Part shown: in pieces, positions 28,005 through 36,236 of the stretch | How positions within the stretch are numbered: the first letter of the stretch is position 1 | Layout: each line of letters opens with the position of its first letter | NCBI RefSeq assembly: GCF_016765675.1 | Contig: NZ_JAESWB010000025.1 | Location: 391,297-455,296, forward strand | Length of the DNA: 64,000 nucleotides | From: Neobacillus paridis | GTDB taxonomy: Bacteria > Bacillota > Bacilli > Bacillales > Cytobacillaceae | Reading direction: 5' to 3' | Translations under genes and position numbers: made by a program | Notes under the pieces: generated by a model | Told to the model about the DNA's origin: nothing | The model's input: only the letters and a program-made list of their open reading frames with translations | Database searches by the model: none

Positions 28005-28700
28005 TTAGTTTGTTACAAGTGCTTGATAGGAGCAAGTTTCGCATCCAGAAATGATATTTTCTTTTTCAACCAATTGGACAGAATCGAATAAGACTTCAAA
28101 CATGCCCTTGAGGAATTCTTGGTGCATGCTGCAAACTGTTTCGTGCTCTTCTGCCACTTCTTTAAATGGGCAATTAAAAATTTGAAAATAAATTTTTGTT
28201 TTATCACCGTTGGCTTCAAATTCAGGGTAGAAGCCAGCTAGGGTAGCAGCATTTTGTAATAAACTTAACTTTTCATCAAAGTTTAATTCATCACTCAGTG
28301 ATCTTTTTGCCTTTTCTTGTTCAATTAATTCAGCGCCAAATCGTTTCCCTGTTAAAAAAAGCGCCTGCTTTCCAGCCTCTCCAAGTGTTAGCATTGTTTG
28401 GATAGCTACCTTTGATAACAACATGTAATCACGGAATGGGAAATGAAGTTGGATCACATCGTCGGATAAACGATATAATCTGCTGGGTCTTCCGCCTTTT
28501 CCGGTTTTCTTCGTTTCTGATACAAGCATATTGACATCTTCAAGTTTTGATAGATGCAACCGCGCCACATTCGGGTGGATATTAAAATTATCCGCTACTT
28601 CTTGAACTGTCACTTCTTTATGACGTTTCGTAATATACTGATAAATGTAGTATCGTGTTGGATCTGACAAAACGTTAGTAATCTTTAATGTTTGTTCCAT
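28005..28700 (-). CDS. ArsR/HTH-type transcriptional regulator with C-terminal cysteines
   Basis: 231 residues. A winged-helix DNA-binding domain covers about 8-90 (SDPTRYYIYQYI, HPNVARLHLSKLED, GRPSRLYRLS). The C-terminal sensor part has the spaced cysteines NCPFKEVAEEHETVC (C-x12-C) and GCETC near the end, a pattern reminiscent of the iron-sulfur regulator SufR. Metal or cluster binding is therefore plausible but unproven. ATG 28700 has GAGGTGAG upstream; the GTG at 28709 sits on that site. Confidence 0.8.
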   Translation of the reverse strand: MEQTLKITNVLSDPTRYYIYQYITKRHKEVTVQEVADNFNIHPNVARLHLSKLEDVNMLVSETKKTGKGGRPSRLYRLSDDVIQLHFPFRDYMLLSKVAIQTMLTLGEAGKQALFLTGKRFGAELIEQEKAKRSLSDELNFDEKLSLLQNAATLAGFYPEFEANGDKTKIYFQIFNCPFKEVAEEHETVCSMHQEFLKGMFEVLFDSVQLVEKENIISGCETCSYQALVTN

Positions 28701-28860
28701 CTGTCTCACCTCAGGCCACCTTTAATAATACACATTATAATACAGGAGAAGTAAAGAAGGAATGCGGTTTACAATATTAACACTATATGTTTAGAAAATG
28801 TTCACATTTACTGTCGCTAGATTGTAACAATTGGGTGTTAAAATTAGAAAAATGAATCAA

Positions 28861-28893
28861 AATAACCCCAAGGGTCACAGTTCCCTTGGGATT
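28861..28893 (-). terminator. Terminator downstream of the comG-yqzE operon
   Basis: CCCAAGGG / CCCTTGGG 8-bp stem; in the minus-strand transcript it is followed by GTTATTTTG. Confidence 0.75.
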
Positions 28894-28902
28894 CTATACA
28901 CT

Positions 28903-29091
28903 TTATTTAAAGTTTCTTTTTCGCCTTACTGCGGAATAAAGTACATATGGAAGAATCCCGAACCAGCGGTACCAAAATGACCCTTTCATTTGCTTTCGTT
29001 CCAGCCGCTGTCTTTTTCGTTCTTCTCGCGGTTGATCGGCATATTTAACAAGTGTTTGGGTCATATATTTTATATAATCATTCGTTTTCAT
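28903..29091 (-). CDS. yqzE: YqzE family protein
   Basis: 62-residue, strongly basic protein starting MKTNDYIKYMTQTLVKY, then a charged stretch of Arg/Lys/Glu and a short hydrophobic C-terminal part. It matches YqzE, found at the end of the comG operon in Bacillus; function not known. ATG 29091 has AGGTG seven bases upstream. It lies 63 bases downstream of comGG and probably shares its transcript. Confidence 0.82.
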   Translation of the reverse strand: MKTNDYIKYMTQTLVKYADQPREERKRQRLERKQMKGSFWYRWFGILPYVLYSAVRRKRNFK

Positions 29092-29154
29092 CAGAAACAC
29101 CTGCCTTTATGAATACATTAAAAGTATATCCAGGCTTTCTAATCTCAAAACAAC

Positions 29155-29538
29155 CTATTGCAATTCTGTCCATTTTATTAATTTCATCGTTTGCAGATCA
29201 AAAACCCCGCTGCCATAAGCCGTTATACCGGAATGAAGTCGAAGAGTGAAATTCACCTTTTGACTGTCACCTGCGGGTAATTCCGTTTTGTAATCCATAA
29301 CGCCTTCTTGATAGGGTATTTTCCCGTTTTTCGGTATGGACCCTGTTGCTTCAATGGTTTTTTCTATTTTCTTCACCGTGGATAGATAATAATATTCCTG
29401 TTGTAAAATGGTTTCGGTTTCATGAGCTACTTTTCGTTCAAATAGTAATCGCCCAACATTCATTGAAAAAAATAGTAAAAAAACAATCAATAGACATAAG
29501 GTTAAGGGATAAGTAAATCCTTTCTCATTTTTTTTCAT
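29155..29538 (-). CDS. comGG: Competence pseudopilus protein ComGG
   Basis: 127-residue minor component of the DNA-uptake pseudopilus. An N-terminal hydrophobic helix follows MKKNEKGFTYPL (GF cleavage-like site with a non-standard FTYPL instead of FTLxE), typical for ComGG, which diverges from the prepilin consensus. The ATG overlaps the comGF stop (ATGA). Identification rests mostly on operon position and this N-terminus. Confidence 0.85.
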   Translation of the reverse strand: MKKNEKGFTYPLTLCLLIVFLLFFSMNVGRLLFERKVAHETETILQQEYYYLSTVKKIEKTIEATGSIPKNGKIPYQEGVMDYKTELPAGDSQKVNFTLRLHSGITAYGSGVFDLQTMKLIKWTELQ

Positions 29539-30008
29539 GGGTCCGTCTTCCAATCGACTAATGAAAAGGCAATAACAGAATATTCCTTCCCTAAATTATT
29601 TTTAACGGTTACTTTTACAGCATTATTTAATAATTCGAAGGCGTGCTGTGATACATTTTGCAGCACTACTTCATGACCGGTAAAATTTACACGCCTGCGT
29701 AAATTCGTTTCGTATTTTTCATAAATAATCGAATCCTTGCCTTTTGTGAGGATCAATTGGCCAGACTCGACTTTTGCCTCGGTTGATAAGCGAATTTCTT
29801 TTTTAAACTGGCTGCAAAAAACTTCCCATTCCATCTCCTGCAGTCTGATTTGGTTATCCCGATGATCAAGGATGATTTGAAAAATCGGTGCCAGCAAAAA
29901 CACAATAATCGAAAAAATAGATAAAGCAAACAGCGCCTCGACTAATGTAAAGGCATTTTCATTCGAGTTTGCCGCAAACTTCAATTTTGCTGTGACGTGT
30001 TTTTCCAT
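29535..30008 (-). CDS. comGF: Competence minor pseudopilin ComGF
   Basis: 157 residues. A 19-residue leader-like segment precedes NAFTLVEALFALSIF, a type IV prepilin motif in which the usual Gly before Phe is Ala, followed by the hydrophobic helix. AAAGGAGG lies about 12 bases before the ATG. The gene overlaps comGE by 50 bases and comGG by 4. Expected to be processed by the ComC peptidase and to join the pseudopilus tip complex. Confidence 0.87.
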   Translation of the reverse strand: MEKHVTAKLKFAANSNENAFTLVEALFALSIFSIIVFLLAPIFQIILDHRDNQIRLQEMEWEVFCSQFKKEIRLSTEAKVESGQLILTKGKDSIIYEKYETNLRRRVNFTGHEVVLQNVSQHAFELLNNAVKVTVKNNLGKEYSVIAFSLVDWKTDP

Positions 30009-30297
30009 CAGCGCTTACGCAAACCTCCTTTAGGCCGTTTTCGTTACGATCGTTCCAATGAATTTGGTAATTGACGCCGTTTTGACTAAGCGATCCACTT
30101 GTGTAGGCTTGTGAGTCATTGAGTTTTGCCTGAAGTTCTTCATACATGATTTGCCGCGCCTTTTTCTCCATCTCCAGATTTATCGATTGCTCCCTTAGAT
30201 CGATAAAAAGCGGAATCAAATAGATGCCAATCATGAACACGGCTGCCAAGGATAATAACAGTTCAAGCAAAAAAAATCCTTTATTGTTCTTTAACAT
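29959..30297 (-). CDS. comGE: Competence minor pseudopilin ComGE
   Basis: 112 residues with the short leader MLKNNKG and FFLLELLLSL prepilin-type helix. ATG 30297 is chosen because CAGGGGGCG lies just before it; the upstream frame is inside comGD. Overlaps both neighbours, as is usual for comG. Two cysteines near the C-terminus (VCVSADG, VCGKLE) could form a disulfide outside the cell. Confidence 0.87.
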   Translation of the reverse strand: MLKNNKGFFLLELLLSLAAVFMIGIYLIPLFIDLREQSINLEMEKKARQIMYEELQAKLNDSQAYTSGSLSQNGVNYQIHWNDRNENGLKEVCVSADGKTRHSKIEVCGKLE

Positions 30298-30718
30298 AAA
30301 AACGCCCCCTGCCAATCAAAAAGGTTAACTTATATTTGTTATTTTTAGTATGAATCAGGATGGAACCAAAATCACTTACATTGCCATTGGGCAGGAATTT
30401 GATTGTTAATGGAAGGGAGCCTTCAGTAAGATAGATATTTTTTGAATAGCTTCTTACTAAAAAAGGCGGCAGTTCTGTACGTTCAGAAATTGTGTATTTA
30501 TATTGGCTAGGGAGAAAAATAATCAAGACCTGATGCTGATGGGCGATTGCATAATTTTGGGCAAAATAGAGGTCTGATTGTAATTGTGTTAAAAATGCCG
30601 CTTCTTCCACCACAGAATGCTGTGGTTTTAAGGAAAAGACGGTTACCAAAGAAATAATCATAAAGATGGAGAGGACGAATAATGCCTCGACTAGCGTAAA
30701 TCCTTTCTGTTTTTCCAT
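30281..30718 (-). CDS. comGD: Competence minor pseudopilin ComGD
   Basis: 145 residues with a short leader MEKQKG and the classical prepilin helix FTLVEALFVLSIF including Glu5. The rest is the beta-rich globular part. Starts two bases after the comGC stop and overlaps comGE by 17 bases. Needed for DNA uptake during competence in B. subtilis. Confidence 0.9.
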   Translation of the reverse strand: MEKQKGFTLVEALFVLSIFMIISLVTVFSLKPQHSVVEEAAFLTQLQSDLYFAQNYAIAHQHQVLIIFLPSQYKYTISERTELPPFLVRSYSKNIYLTEGSLPLTIKFLPNGNVSDFGSILIHTKNNKYKLTFLIGRGRFYVKEQ

Positions 30719-30719
30719 T

Positions 30720-31049
30720 TTAAGAACCAGATGCTTGATTTTTTACCGTGACGTTGCCTTCTCCATCAATGACTATTTCATGACCGTCCGGGCATCCTTG
30801 GGTATCTTTTAAGTAACCATCTGATTTTAGATCTTGAAGTGATGGAATTTTATGTTTGTCCATTTGATATGCCTGGACTTCTGCCTCGACCATTTTAACG
30901 TAGGCCTCGCAGCCTTTTTTATTGATGTTGGAGTTATGTTTGGCGACGTTTGGAATTGTGATGATTAACAGGATGGAAATGATCAGCATGACGATCATCA
31001 TTTCGATTAAAGTGAAACCTTTTTCATTCCTGAATAATTTTTTCTTCAT
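30720..31049 (-). CDS. comGC: Major competence pseudopilin ComGC
   Basis: 109 residues. The prepilin motif is KGFTLIEMMIVMLIISILL, cleaved by ComC. Two cysteines (KKGCEAY and TQGCPDG) are placed for the intramolecular disulfide known in ComGC. ATG 31049 is eight bases from GGAGG; the ATG at 31055 is only two bases away and is less likely. Main subunit of the DNA-uptake pseudopilus. Confidence 0.95.
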   Translation of the reverse strand: MKKKLFRNEKGFTLIEMMIVMLIISILLIITIPNVAKHNSNINKKGCEAYVKMVEAEVQAYQMDKHKIPSLQDLKSDGYLKDTQGCPDGHEIVIDGEGNVTVKNQASGS

Positions 31050-31067
31050 TTTCATTACCTCCAGTCA

Positions 31068-32105
31068 TTAAATCCCATCTAATAAATGAAACATGGGTAA
31101 AAGAATCGCTAAATACATCGATACAATCAGGAAGCCGATAAGTAAATATAGGATCGGCTGGATGGCTCTTATCCATTTTTCGATCAGCTCCTCCATGACG
31201 CTGATACAGTGCCTGCTGAAAAATAATAATTCCTGCTCTAATTTTCCATTCTCTTGACCGTGTTTCACGATCATTGGAAATTCAGATTCTAAGAAGTGGA
31301 ATGATCCCAAAATTGATTCTAATTTTTCACCGGTGATCAGTTTTCTTTTTATTTCCTTGCCCAGTGCACTGTAAAAAGGCTGTTTTTTATTTTGTTCAAA
31401 CAAGATCAGCGCTTCGGAAACGGATATTCCAGCGGATAACAGAAAACTTAATTGAATGGAAAAGTAGTGGGTAAACAGCAATTTGAGGATCCTGCCGATA
31501 ATAGGGAGGCGGGAAAGCAGTGCGCGCTGCTTTAAAATAGGTAATTTTCGGAAGCTGCCATAATAGTAGATTGCTGTTAACAACAGGAGGGCAAGTAGCA
31601 ATTCCATACCGATCGGAAAATATCGGTCAAAAGCATAGATGACTTTTGTGAAGAAATTCACTTCCAGGCCTAAAGATGAAAATAGACCGGTAAACTTGGG
31701 AAGTAAGGTGTTTTGCACAAAGATAAAAAGAAAGCAGGTAATAATGATGAGTAAAATCGGATATTGCAGCATTTTTAATAATCTTTTTAAATCCCGATCT
31801 TTTAATAGCGCGAGGCTGCTGCCTTCTTGAAGTGCCTCGGCAAAGCTGCCATGCCGTTCGGCAAAGTAGATATATCCGATTAAGTCTTGATGAAAACCAA
31901 GTGCTTGCAGGACCTCATGAAACGGAAGTCCCTTTCGTAATTTTCTTAAACAATCCTGTAATTCCAGCTTTCGATAAGCCGGTAAATGCAAAGAAATCGA
32001 TTCAATTGCGTCAGCGATTGGATAACCTCTTGCAAGCAGCTCGCCGATTCTTTTTAAGAAACTCGCCTGCTCATGTACCGACCATTTACGTTTCTTCATC
32101 ATCAT
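31068..32105 (-). CDS. comGB: Competence assembly platform protein ComGB (T2SF family)
   Basis: Inner-membrane platform for the comG ATPase, about 345 residues. Two T2SF repeats are visible, each followed by membrane helices (IGELLARGYPIADAIESI near the start; FLLSAGISVSEALILF near 235), with three or four membrane segments. The start is uncertain: three adjacent ATGs lie at 32105, 32102 and 32099 inside the end of comGA, and none has a strong ribosome binding site. Translational coupling to comGA is likely. Confidence 0.9.
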   Translation of the reverse strand: MMMKKRKWSVHEQASFLKRIGELLARGYPIADAIESISLHLPAYRKLELQDCLRKLRKGLPFHEVLQALGFHQDLIGYIYFAERHGSFAEALQEGSSLALLKDRDLKRLLKMLQYPILLIIITCFLFIFVQNTLLPKFTGLFSSLGLEVNFFTKVIYAFDRYFPIGMELLLALLLLTAIYYYGSFRKLPILKQRALLSRLPIIGRILKLLFTHYFSIQLSFLLSAGISVSEALILFEQNKKQPFYSALGKEIKRKLITGEKLESILGSFHFLESEFPMIVKHGQENGKLEQELLFFSRHCISVMEELIEKWIRAIQPILYLLIGFLIVSMYLAILLPMFHLLDGI

Positions 32106-33171
32106 ACACCAGCCGCTCATATTCAGATTCTTGAATGTAACCTAGCGCAATTCCTTTCTTGATCACTTCTTTTAACGTCTTATATTTTACTTTGACTTGT
32201 TCCCCCTTCGCTGCTCTCATCGTTGCGGTTAAATTTCTCCCTGATAAAAGTTCAAATACACTTGCGCGTTTCCATCTGCCGCTTGAATAACAATGTGGTG
32301 AACACTCGCCTTCACAATATGGACAAGTCAACTCCACTAATCTTTGAGCCGTAATCGCAATTAATGTTTGCTCTACCTCCAGCCAGTTGATCCCAAATTC
32401 ATGGAGACGGAATACCGCGCCTCTTGCATCTCGCGTATGCATCGTACTGAGTACCAAATGACCAGTCAACGCAGCTCTTACGGCAATTTTTGCTGTTTCC
32501 GCATCCCTGATTTCCCCCACCATAATAATGTCCGGGTCATGACGGAGAATTGCTTTTAAGCCGGCTGCATAGGTAACACCAGCTTTTTCATTCACTTGGA
32601 CTTGCAGAACGGAATCATAGTTTTTTTCAACCGGGTCTTCGAGCGTAATGACATTACGATGAAAGAGGTGTGCAGTTTCGTTTAATAACGAGTACAAGGT
32701 TGTTGTTTTACCGGATCCAGTCGGCCCGGTAAAGATAATCAGGCCATGGGCATGCTTGAGCAGCGCTAATAATTTGCGCGTCATTGCCGGAAAGAGTGAG
32801 AGCTGGTGAAAAGGGATTTGTTCCTGCTGCGGTAACAGGCGGATCACGAGGCTTTCGCTGTTGTTCGAAGGAAGTGTGGATAATCTCAGACCGATTAGTT
32901 GTCCGTTTACATTGCAAACAATTGCACCGCTTTGCGGGCGTCTGCGTTCACCGATATCCATATTGGCTGTAAATTTAAAGTGGGAAATGAGTTTGTCGCA
33001 TTCATCTTTTGGAAGTGATAATCGGGGAATGAGTTTGTTGTTTAAACGGATTTGCACGAGTGTATCGGTCTTGCGAGGAATAATGTGAATATCTGTCGCC
33101 TGGTTTCTTGCTGCATCTGAAATGATTCGGTCAGCTAACATTTCAATTTCACTTACAATCGGAAACACCAC
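32086..33171 (-). CDS. comGA: Competence traffic ATPase ComGA (GspE/PilB family)
   Basis: 361-residue secretion ATPase driving pseudopilus assembly. Walker A GPTGSGKTTTLYSL (about 140-153), Asp box and Walker B around DPDIIMVGEIRDAET, and a C-terminal CPYC...C zinc-type cluster (CPYCEGECSPHC). The GTG at 33171 abuts AAAGGTG, which is too close for a standard start; no better codon exists, so the first residues are uncertain. AT-rich A/T tracts upstream would suit ComK, but I could not fix a clean AAAA-N5-TTTT pair. Confidence 0.92.
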   Translation of the reverse strand: MVFPIVSEIEMLADRIISDAARNQATDIHIIPRKTDTLVQIRLNNKLIPRLSLPKDECDKLISHFKFTANMDIGERRRPQSGAIVCNVNGQLIGLRLSTLPSNNSESLVIRLLPQQEQIPFHQLSLFPAMTRKLLALLKHAHGLIIFTGPTGSGKTTTLYSLLNETAHLFHRNVITLEDPVEKNYDSVLQVQVNEKAGVTYAAGLKAILRHDPDIIMVGEIRDAETAKIAVRAALTGHLVLSTMHTRDARGAVFRLHEFGINWLEVEQTLIAITAQRLVELTCPYCEGECSPHCYSSGRWKRASVFELLSGRNLTATMRAAKGEQVKVKYKTLKEVIKKGIALGYIQESEYERLVYDDEET

Positions 33172-33272
33172 CTTTATTATTTTGTCCTTGTTCTTTATTC
33201 GACACTATTCTCCTTTTTCCTTCTTTATTTTTAAAAAAAATAAATTATTTTTGCCGAAATTTTTGTGGTTGA

Positions 33273-33328
33273 TAAAAAAACTAAGGTGTCAGACACCTCT
33301 GCAAAGTCTGATTGGTGCCTGACACCGC
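33273..33328 (-). terminator. Terminator after yqhG built from a GGTGTCAGACACC repeat
   Basis: GGTGTCAGACACC (33285-33297) and GGTGCCTGACACC (33314-33326) pair with one mismatch, and the first is itself a perfect palindrome. In the minus-strand transcript the stem is followed by TTAGTTTTTTTATC, a good T-run, so it should end the yqhH-yqhG transcript. This short repeat type occurs widely in Bacillus intergenic DNA as far as I recall. Confidence 0.78.
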
Positions 33329-33330
33329 CT

Positions 33331-34122
33331 TTAGATCATTTTTTCTGTTAAGTAAAAGAGGCCGCCATTGATGAAAGAGATTTTTATTTTGGGTTCATAC
33401 TGTTCTTGGAGTGCTTGTTTTTCTGTTTCGTAGTTTTCATTTTCTCCTTCGATATCTTCATAGAAATGATCGAGAAGGCGCAAATCTTGTTCCCAGCGCT
33501 GTTTCGCCTCCTCTGCCCATGTATGGTCATCCTCCATAATCAGTGATTTTAGGTATTTTTCAATTCGGACAATGCCGCTTTTGGGCTTGATTAATGGCGA
33601 TATGGTAAAGGAATAGTCAGGTATCTTAGGTGTTAACGGTATTTGTAACAGACGATCATGAAAATTTTCCACTAGGGCACCATGAATAAGCTGGAGACCA
33701 ATTGATCGGAACTGATCGCGTTTCCGATCACATTGATAGGAAATTTTCACATTCATGCATAACCAGGGCAATAGCGGTGTCTGCTGTGTTCCTTGCTGAT
33801 GATTTTCATATAAACGAATATATTTGGCCAAATTTTTAGTAGAGGCAAATATCTGGTGCAGCCGTGGTGAACCAAAATGAATAGATTCCCCTTTAAGATG
33901 ATTCGGCGCTGCATTATGATCGGTTATCAAAGTCAGCTTCATAGGGTTGGGGATACCACCGGTCTTTTCTAAATAATGCCAATAGAACGGACGATTCATC
34001 AGCTCTTTATCCAGTTTGACGGTTAACTGGACCGTTATGTAGCCGGGCTTGTTTTCCAGAATGGGACAATCGTTAGCCTGAAAATATTGTAAAAGAAAGT
34101 TATGTATTTCCTGCTGCTGCAT
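33331..34122 (-). CDS. yqhG: YqhG family protein
   Basis: 263-residue cytoplasmic protein of the YqhG family, found downstream of the SNF2-type helicase gene in Bacillus. It begins MQQQEIHNFLLQYF and ends with a predicted coiled, glutamate-rich segment (about 215-245) before a short beta-rich tail. No catalytic motif is visible. GGGAGG lies before the ATG, which overlaps the end of yqhH by 23 bases, implying coupling. Function unknown. Confidence 0.85.
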   Translation of the reverse strand: MQQQEIHNFLLQYFQANDCPILENKPGYITVQLTVKLDKELMNRPFYWHYLEKTGGIPNPMKLTLITDHNAAPNHLKGESIHFGSPRLHQIFASTKNLAKYIRLYENHQQGTQQTPLLPWLCMNVKISYQCDRKRDQFRSIGLQLIHGALVENFHDRLLQIPLTPKIPDYSFTISPLIKPKSGIVRIEKYLKSLIMEDDHTWAEEAKQRWEQDLRLLDHFYEDIEGENENYETEKQALQEQYEPKIKISFINGGLFYLTEKMI

Positions 34123-35791
34123 GTTGTGATCCTCCCTCCTTCATACTATCGGCAAATTCAATCATCGAAGATAGATTTTCCATCTTGATTCTCATTTCAC
34201 CTTCTGAACTAGACTCACCAAATATATCAATCAAGTGTTCCTCAATATTCCCAATGCCAAGCTTTGTTAAGATCTCATCCAGTTCGCCAATCACCCGCTC
34301 AAATAACTCGATTTTTTCATAAAGCAGTTTTAATATATGTTCTTCAACCGTGTCTTTTATCGCAAAATTATAGATTTTCACATCTTTTTCCTGGCCAAGG
34401 CGGTGGATTCGGCCAATCCGCTGTTCCAGCCTCATTGGATTCCAAGGTAAGTCAAAGTTGATAATATGATGGCAAAATTGCAAATTGATTCCCTCACCGC
34501 CTGCTTCTGTGGCAATCAACACCTGGGCCTGCTTTTGAAAGAGCTCGCGCATCCAATCCTTCTTACCGCGCTTAAATCCGCCGCGAAAAGGAACAGAGGT
34601 GATACCATGTTGTTTTAAGTACCATTGAAGGTACAATTGGGTGGCGCGGTATTCTGTGAAAATGATCACCTTATCATGAATATTTTGGATCAATTCCAAC
34701 GCTTTATTTGCTTTTGAGTTTGTTTGCACCGCTTCAACTTTTTTGATTAAAAGCTCCATTTGCTGTTGAAAGGCCATTGAAGGGTTTTCCCTTTTCTGGA
34801 GCATATTTTTTAATGTATAAAAAACGGCTTCTCTGCTGCTGCAAGCTTCCCGCTGCAGGGTCATCACCGAAAAAGCACTCGTTTGCAGCCAATCGCCTTC
34901 ATTTTTTAAACTGCAAATGGCTTCATATAATTCCCGTTCGCTTGAACTGAATTCAATCGCAATCGTTTCAACATGCCGCTTCGTCCATTCAATTCCCGTA
35001 TCCGCACGGCGGTTGCGAATCATGACTTTATTGACTAATTCTTTTAAATGCTGATTATCATTTAAAGAACGGGAATCCCGCTTATATTTTTCATAAAAGG
35101 CCGTTTCACTGCCTAAGTGCCCCGGCTTTAGCAGCGAAACAAGGTTAAAAATTTCTTCTACCCTATTTTGAATCGGGGTAGCAGTCAACAGTAAGCAAAA
35201 CTTCTTTTTAAGATTTTGCACAAATTCGTAGTTTTTTGTCTTATTATTTTTCAGTTTGTGAGCTTCATCGATAATAATTAAGTCATAATCCTGTTGATAA
35301 ATTATATCCCGATGAGGATTTCGTTTAGCTGTATCAATCGAGGAAACCACCACATCGCATTGCTCCCAAACATAGCTTTTTTTCTGGGTAACAGCTGGGA
35401 TAAAAAACTTGCTGTTGAGTTCTTGGCCCCATTGGGTGACAAGCGAAGCGGGGACAAGAATTAACACTTTTTTGACTAATCCGCGGATCATGTATTCTTT
35501 TAAAATCAGCCCTGCTTCGATTGTTTTTCCTAGTCCGACTTCATCAGCAAGGATTGCTTTGCCATTCATGTTTTCAATGACTTGTTTGGCGGTTTCGACT
35601 TGATGGGGAAGAGGGGTTAAATTAGGCAGGTGCTTTGGTGCCTGTAAGCCTTCAAATTCCGGGATGATTAAGTGTTTTTCCGCTTCAATAGCAAGTTTAA
35701 AAAGGTTCCAAACTCCCCATGGACCGTCATCGTCTATTTTTTCCAAAAAATCATCCTGCCAGGAGGAATCAAATTCAATTTCTACCTTCAT
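34100..35791 (-). CDS. yqhH: SNF2-family DEAD/H-box helicase-like ATPase
   Basis: 563-residue SNF2/RapA-like double-stranded DNA translocase. Motif I DEVGLGKTIEAG (about 79-90), motif II DEAH (about 175), motif III LLTATPIQN, and the helicase C half with TEAGGEGINLQFCHHIINFDLPW and QRIGRIHRLGQ. Such proteins remodel nucleic acid-protein complexes; the B. subtilis role is not well defined. Divergent from gcvT, with the glycine riboswitch in between. Confidence 0.92.
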   Translation of the reverse strand: MKVEIEFDSSWQDDFLEKIDDDGPWGVWNLFKLAIEAEKHLIIPEFEGLQAPKHLPNLTPLPHQVETAKQVIENMNGKAILADEVGLGKTIEAGLILKEYMIRGLVKKVLILVPASLVTQWGQELNSKFFIPAVTQKKSYVWEQCDVVVSSIDTAKRNPHRDIIYQQDYDLIIIDEAHKLKNNKTKNYEFVQNLKKKFCLLLTATPIQNRVEEIFNLVSLLKPGHLGSETAFYEKYKRDSRSLNDNQHLKELVNKVMIRNRRADTGIEWTKRHVETIAIEFSSSERELYEAICSLKNEGDWLQTSAFSVMTLQREACSSREAVFYTLKNMLQKRENPSMAFQQQMELLIKKVEAVQTNSKANKALELIQNIHDKVIIFTEYRATQLYLQWYLKQHGITSVPFRGGFKRGKKDWMRELFQKQAQVLIATEAGGEGINLQFCHHIINFDLPWNPMRLEQRIGRIHRLGQEKDVKIYNFAIKDTVEEHILKLLYEKIELFERVIGELDEILTKLGIGNIEEHLIDIFGESSSEGEMRIKMENLSSMIEFADSMKEGGSQHAAAGNT

Positions 35792-35949
35792 TGTTTTCAG
35801 CCTCTTTTCCGAAAAAATGTTTGCTCAATATGCTGCTTAATGGTAGGATGATGTTAGCATTAGAATGTTTAAAATATTTAAAAATAACCTGGAATTTTTA
35901 TTAGTACATATAGTATGACCCAATTGGAAAATTTTATATATGCGAATGA

Positions 35950-36153
35950 CAACAAGGGGAGAGACTACTTTTGTAGCGCCGAAGGAGCAAGCAATTCTTG
36001 TGAATCTCTCAGGCAAAAGAACTCTTGTTTGACGCAACTCTGGAGAGTGCTGCTTTAAGCAGCTACCCAAGGGGAAAGCCATTTAGGTTAAACTTTCAGG
36101 TAAAAGGACAGAGACTCCCTTATTTAAATAAAGGGGGAACTCTGTCTTTTTTT
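35950..36153 (+). ncRNA. Tandem glycine riboswitch with intrinsic terminator
   Basis: Two glycine aptamers in series. The first, about 35954-36030, has GGGGAGAGAC, GCGCCGAAGGAGCAA and TCTCAGGCAAAAGAACTC. The second, about 36036-36112, has CTCTGGAGAGTGC, TACCCAAGGGGAAAGCC and TTTCAGGTAAAAGGACAGAG. The expression platform is a long stem from GACAGAG (36107) to CTCTGTC (36146) followed by seven T. In bacilli glycine binding prevents termination, switching on gcvT-gcvPA-gcvPB when glycine is plentiful. Confidence 0.96.
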
Positions 36154-36236
36154 GGCTAAAGATCTATTGAATAGGGTAATTATCTCTTTTATAAGAGGTT
36201 ATTTCATTATACGATCATCGAAAAAAGGGGGATTTC

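Noticed and set aside
33172..33275. ComK box pair upstream of comGA
   Set aside because: A/T tracts are present, but no clean AAAA-N5-TTTT pair with proper spacing could be fixed by eye.
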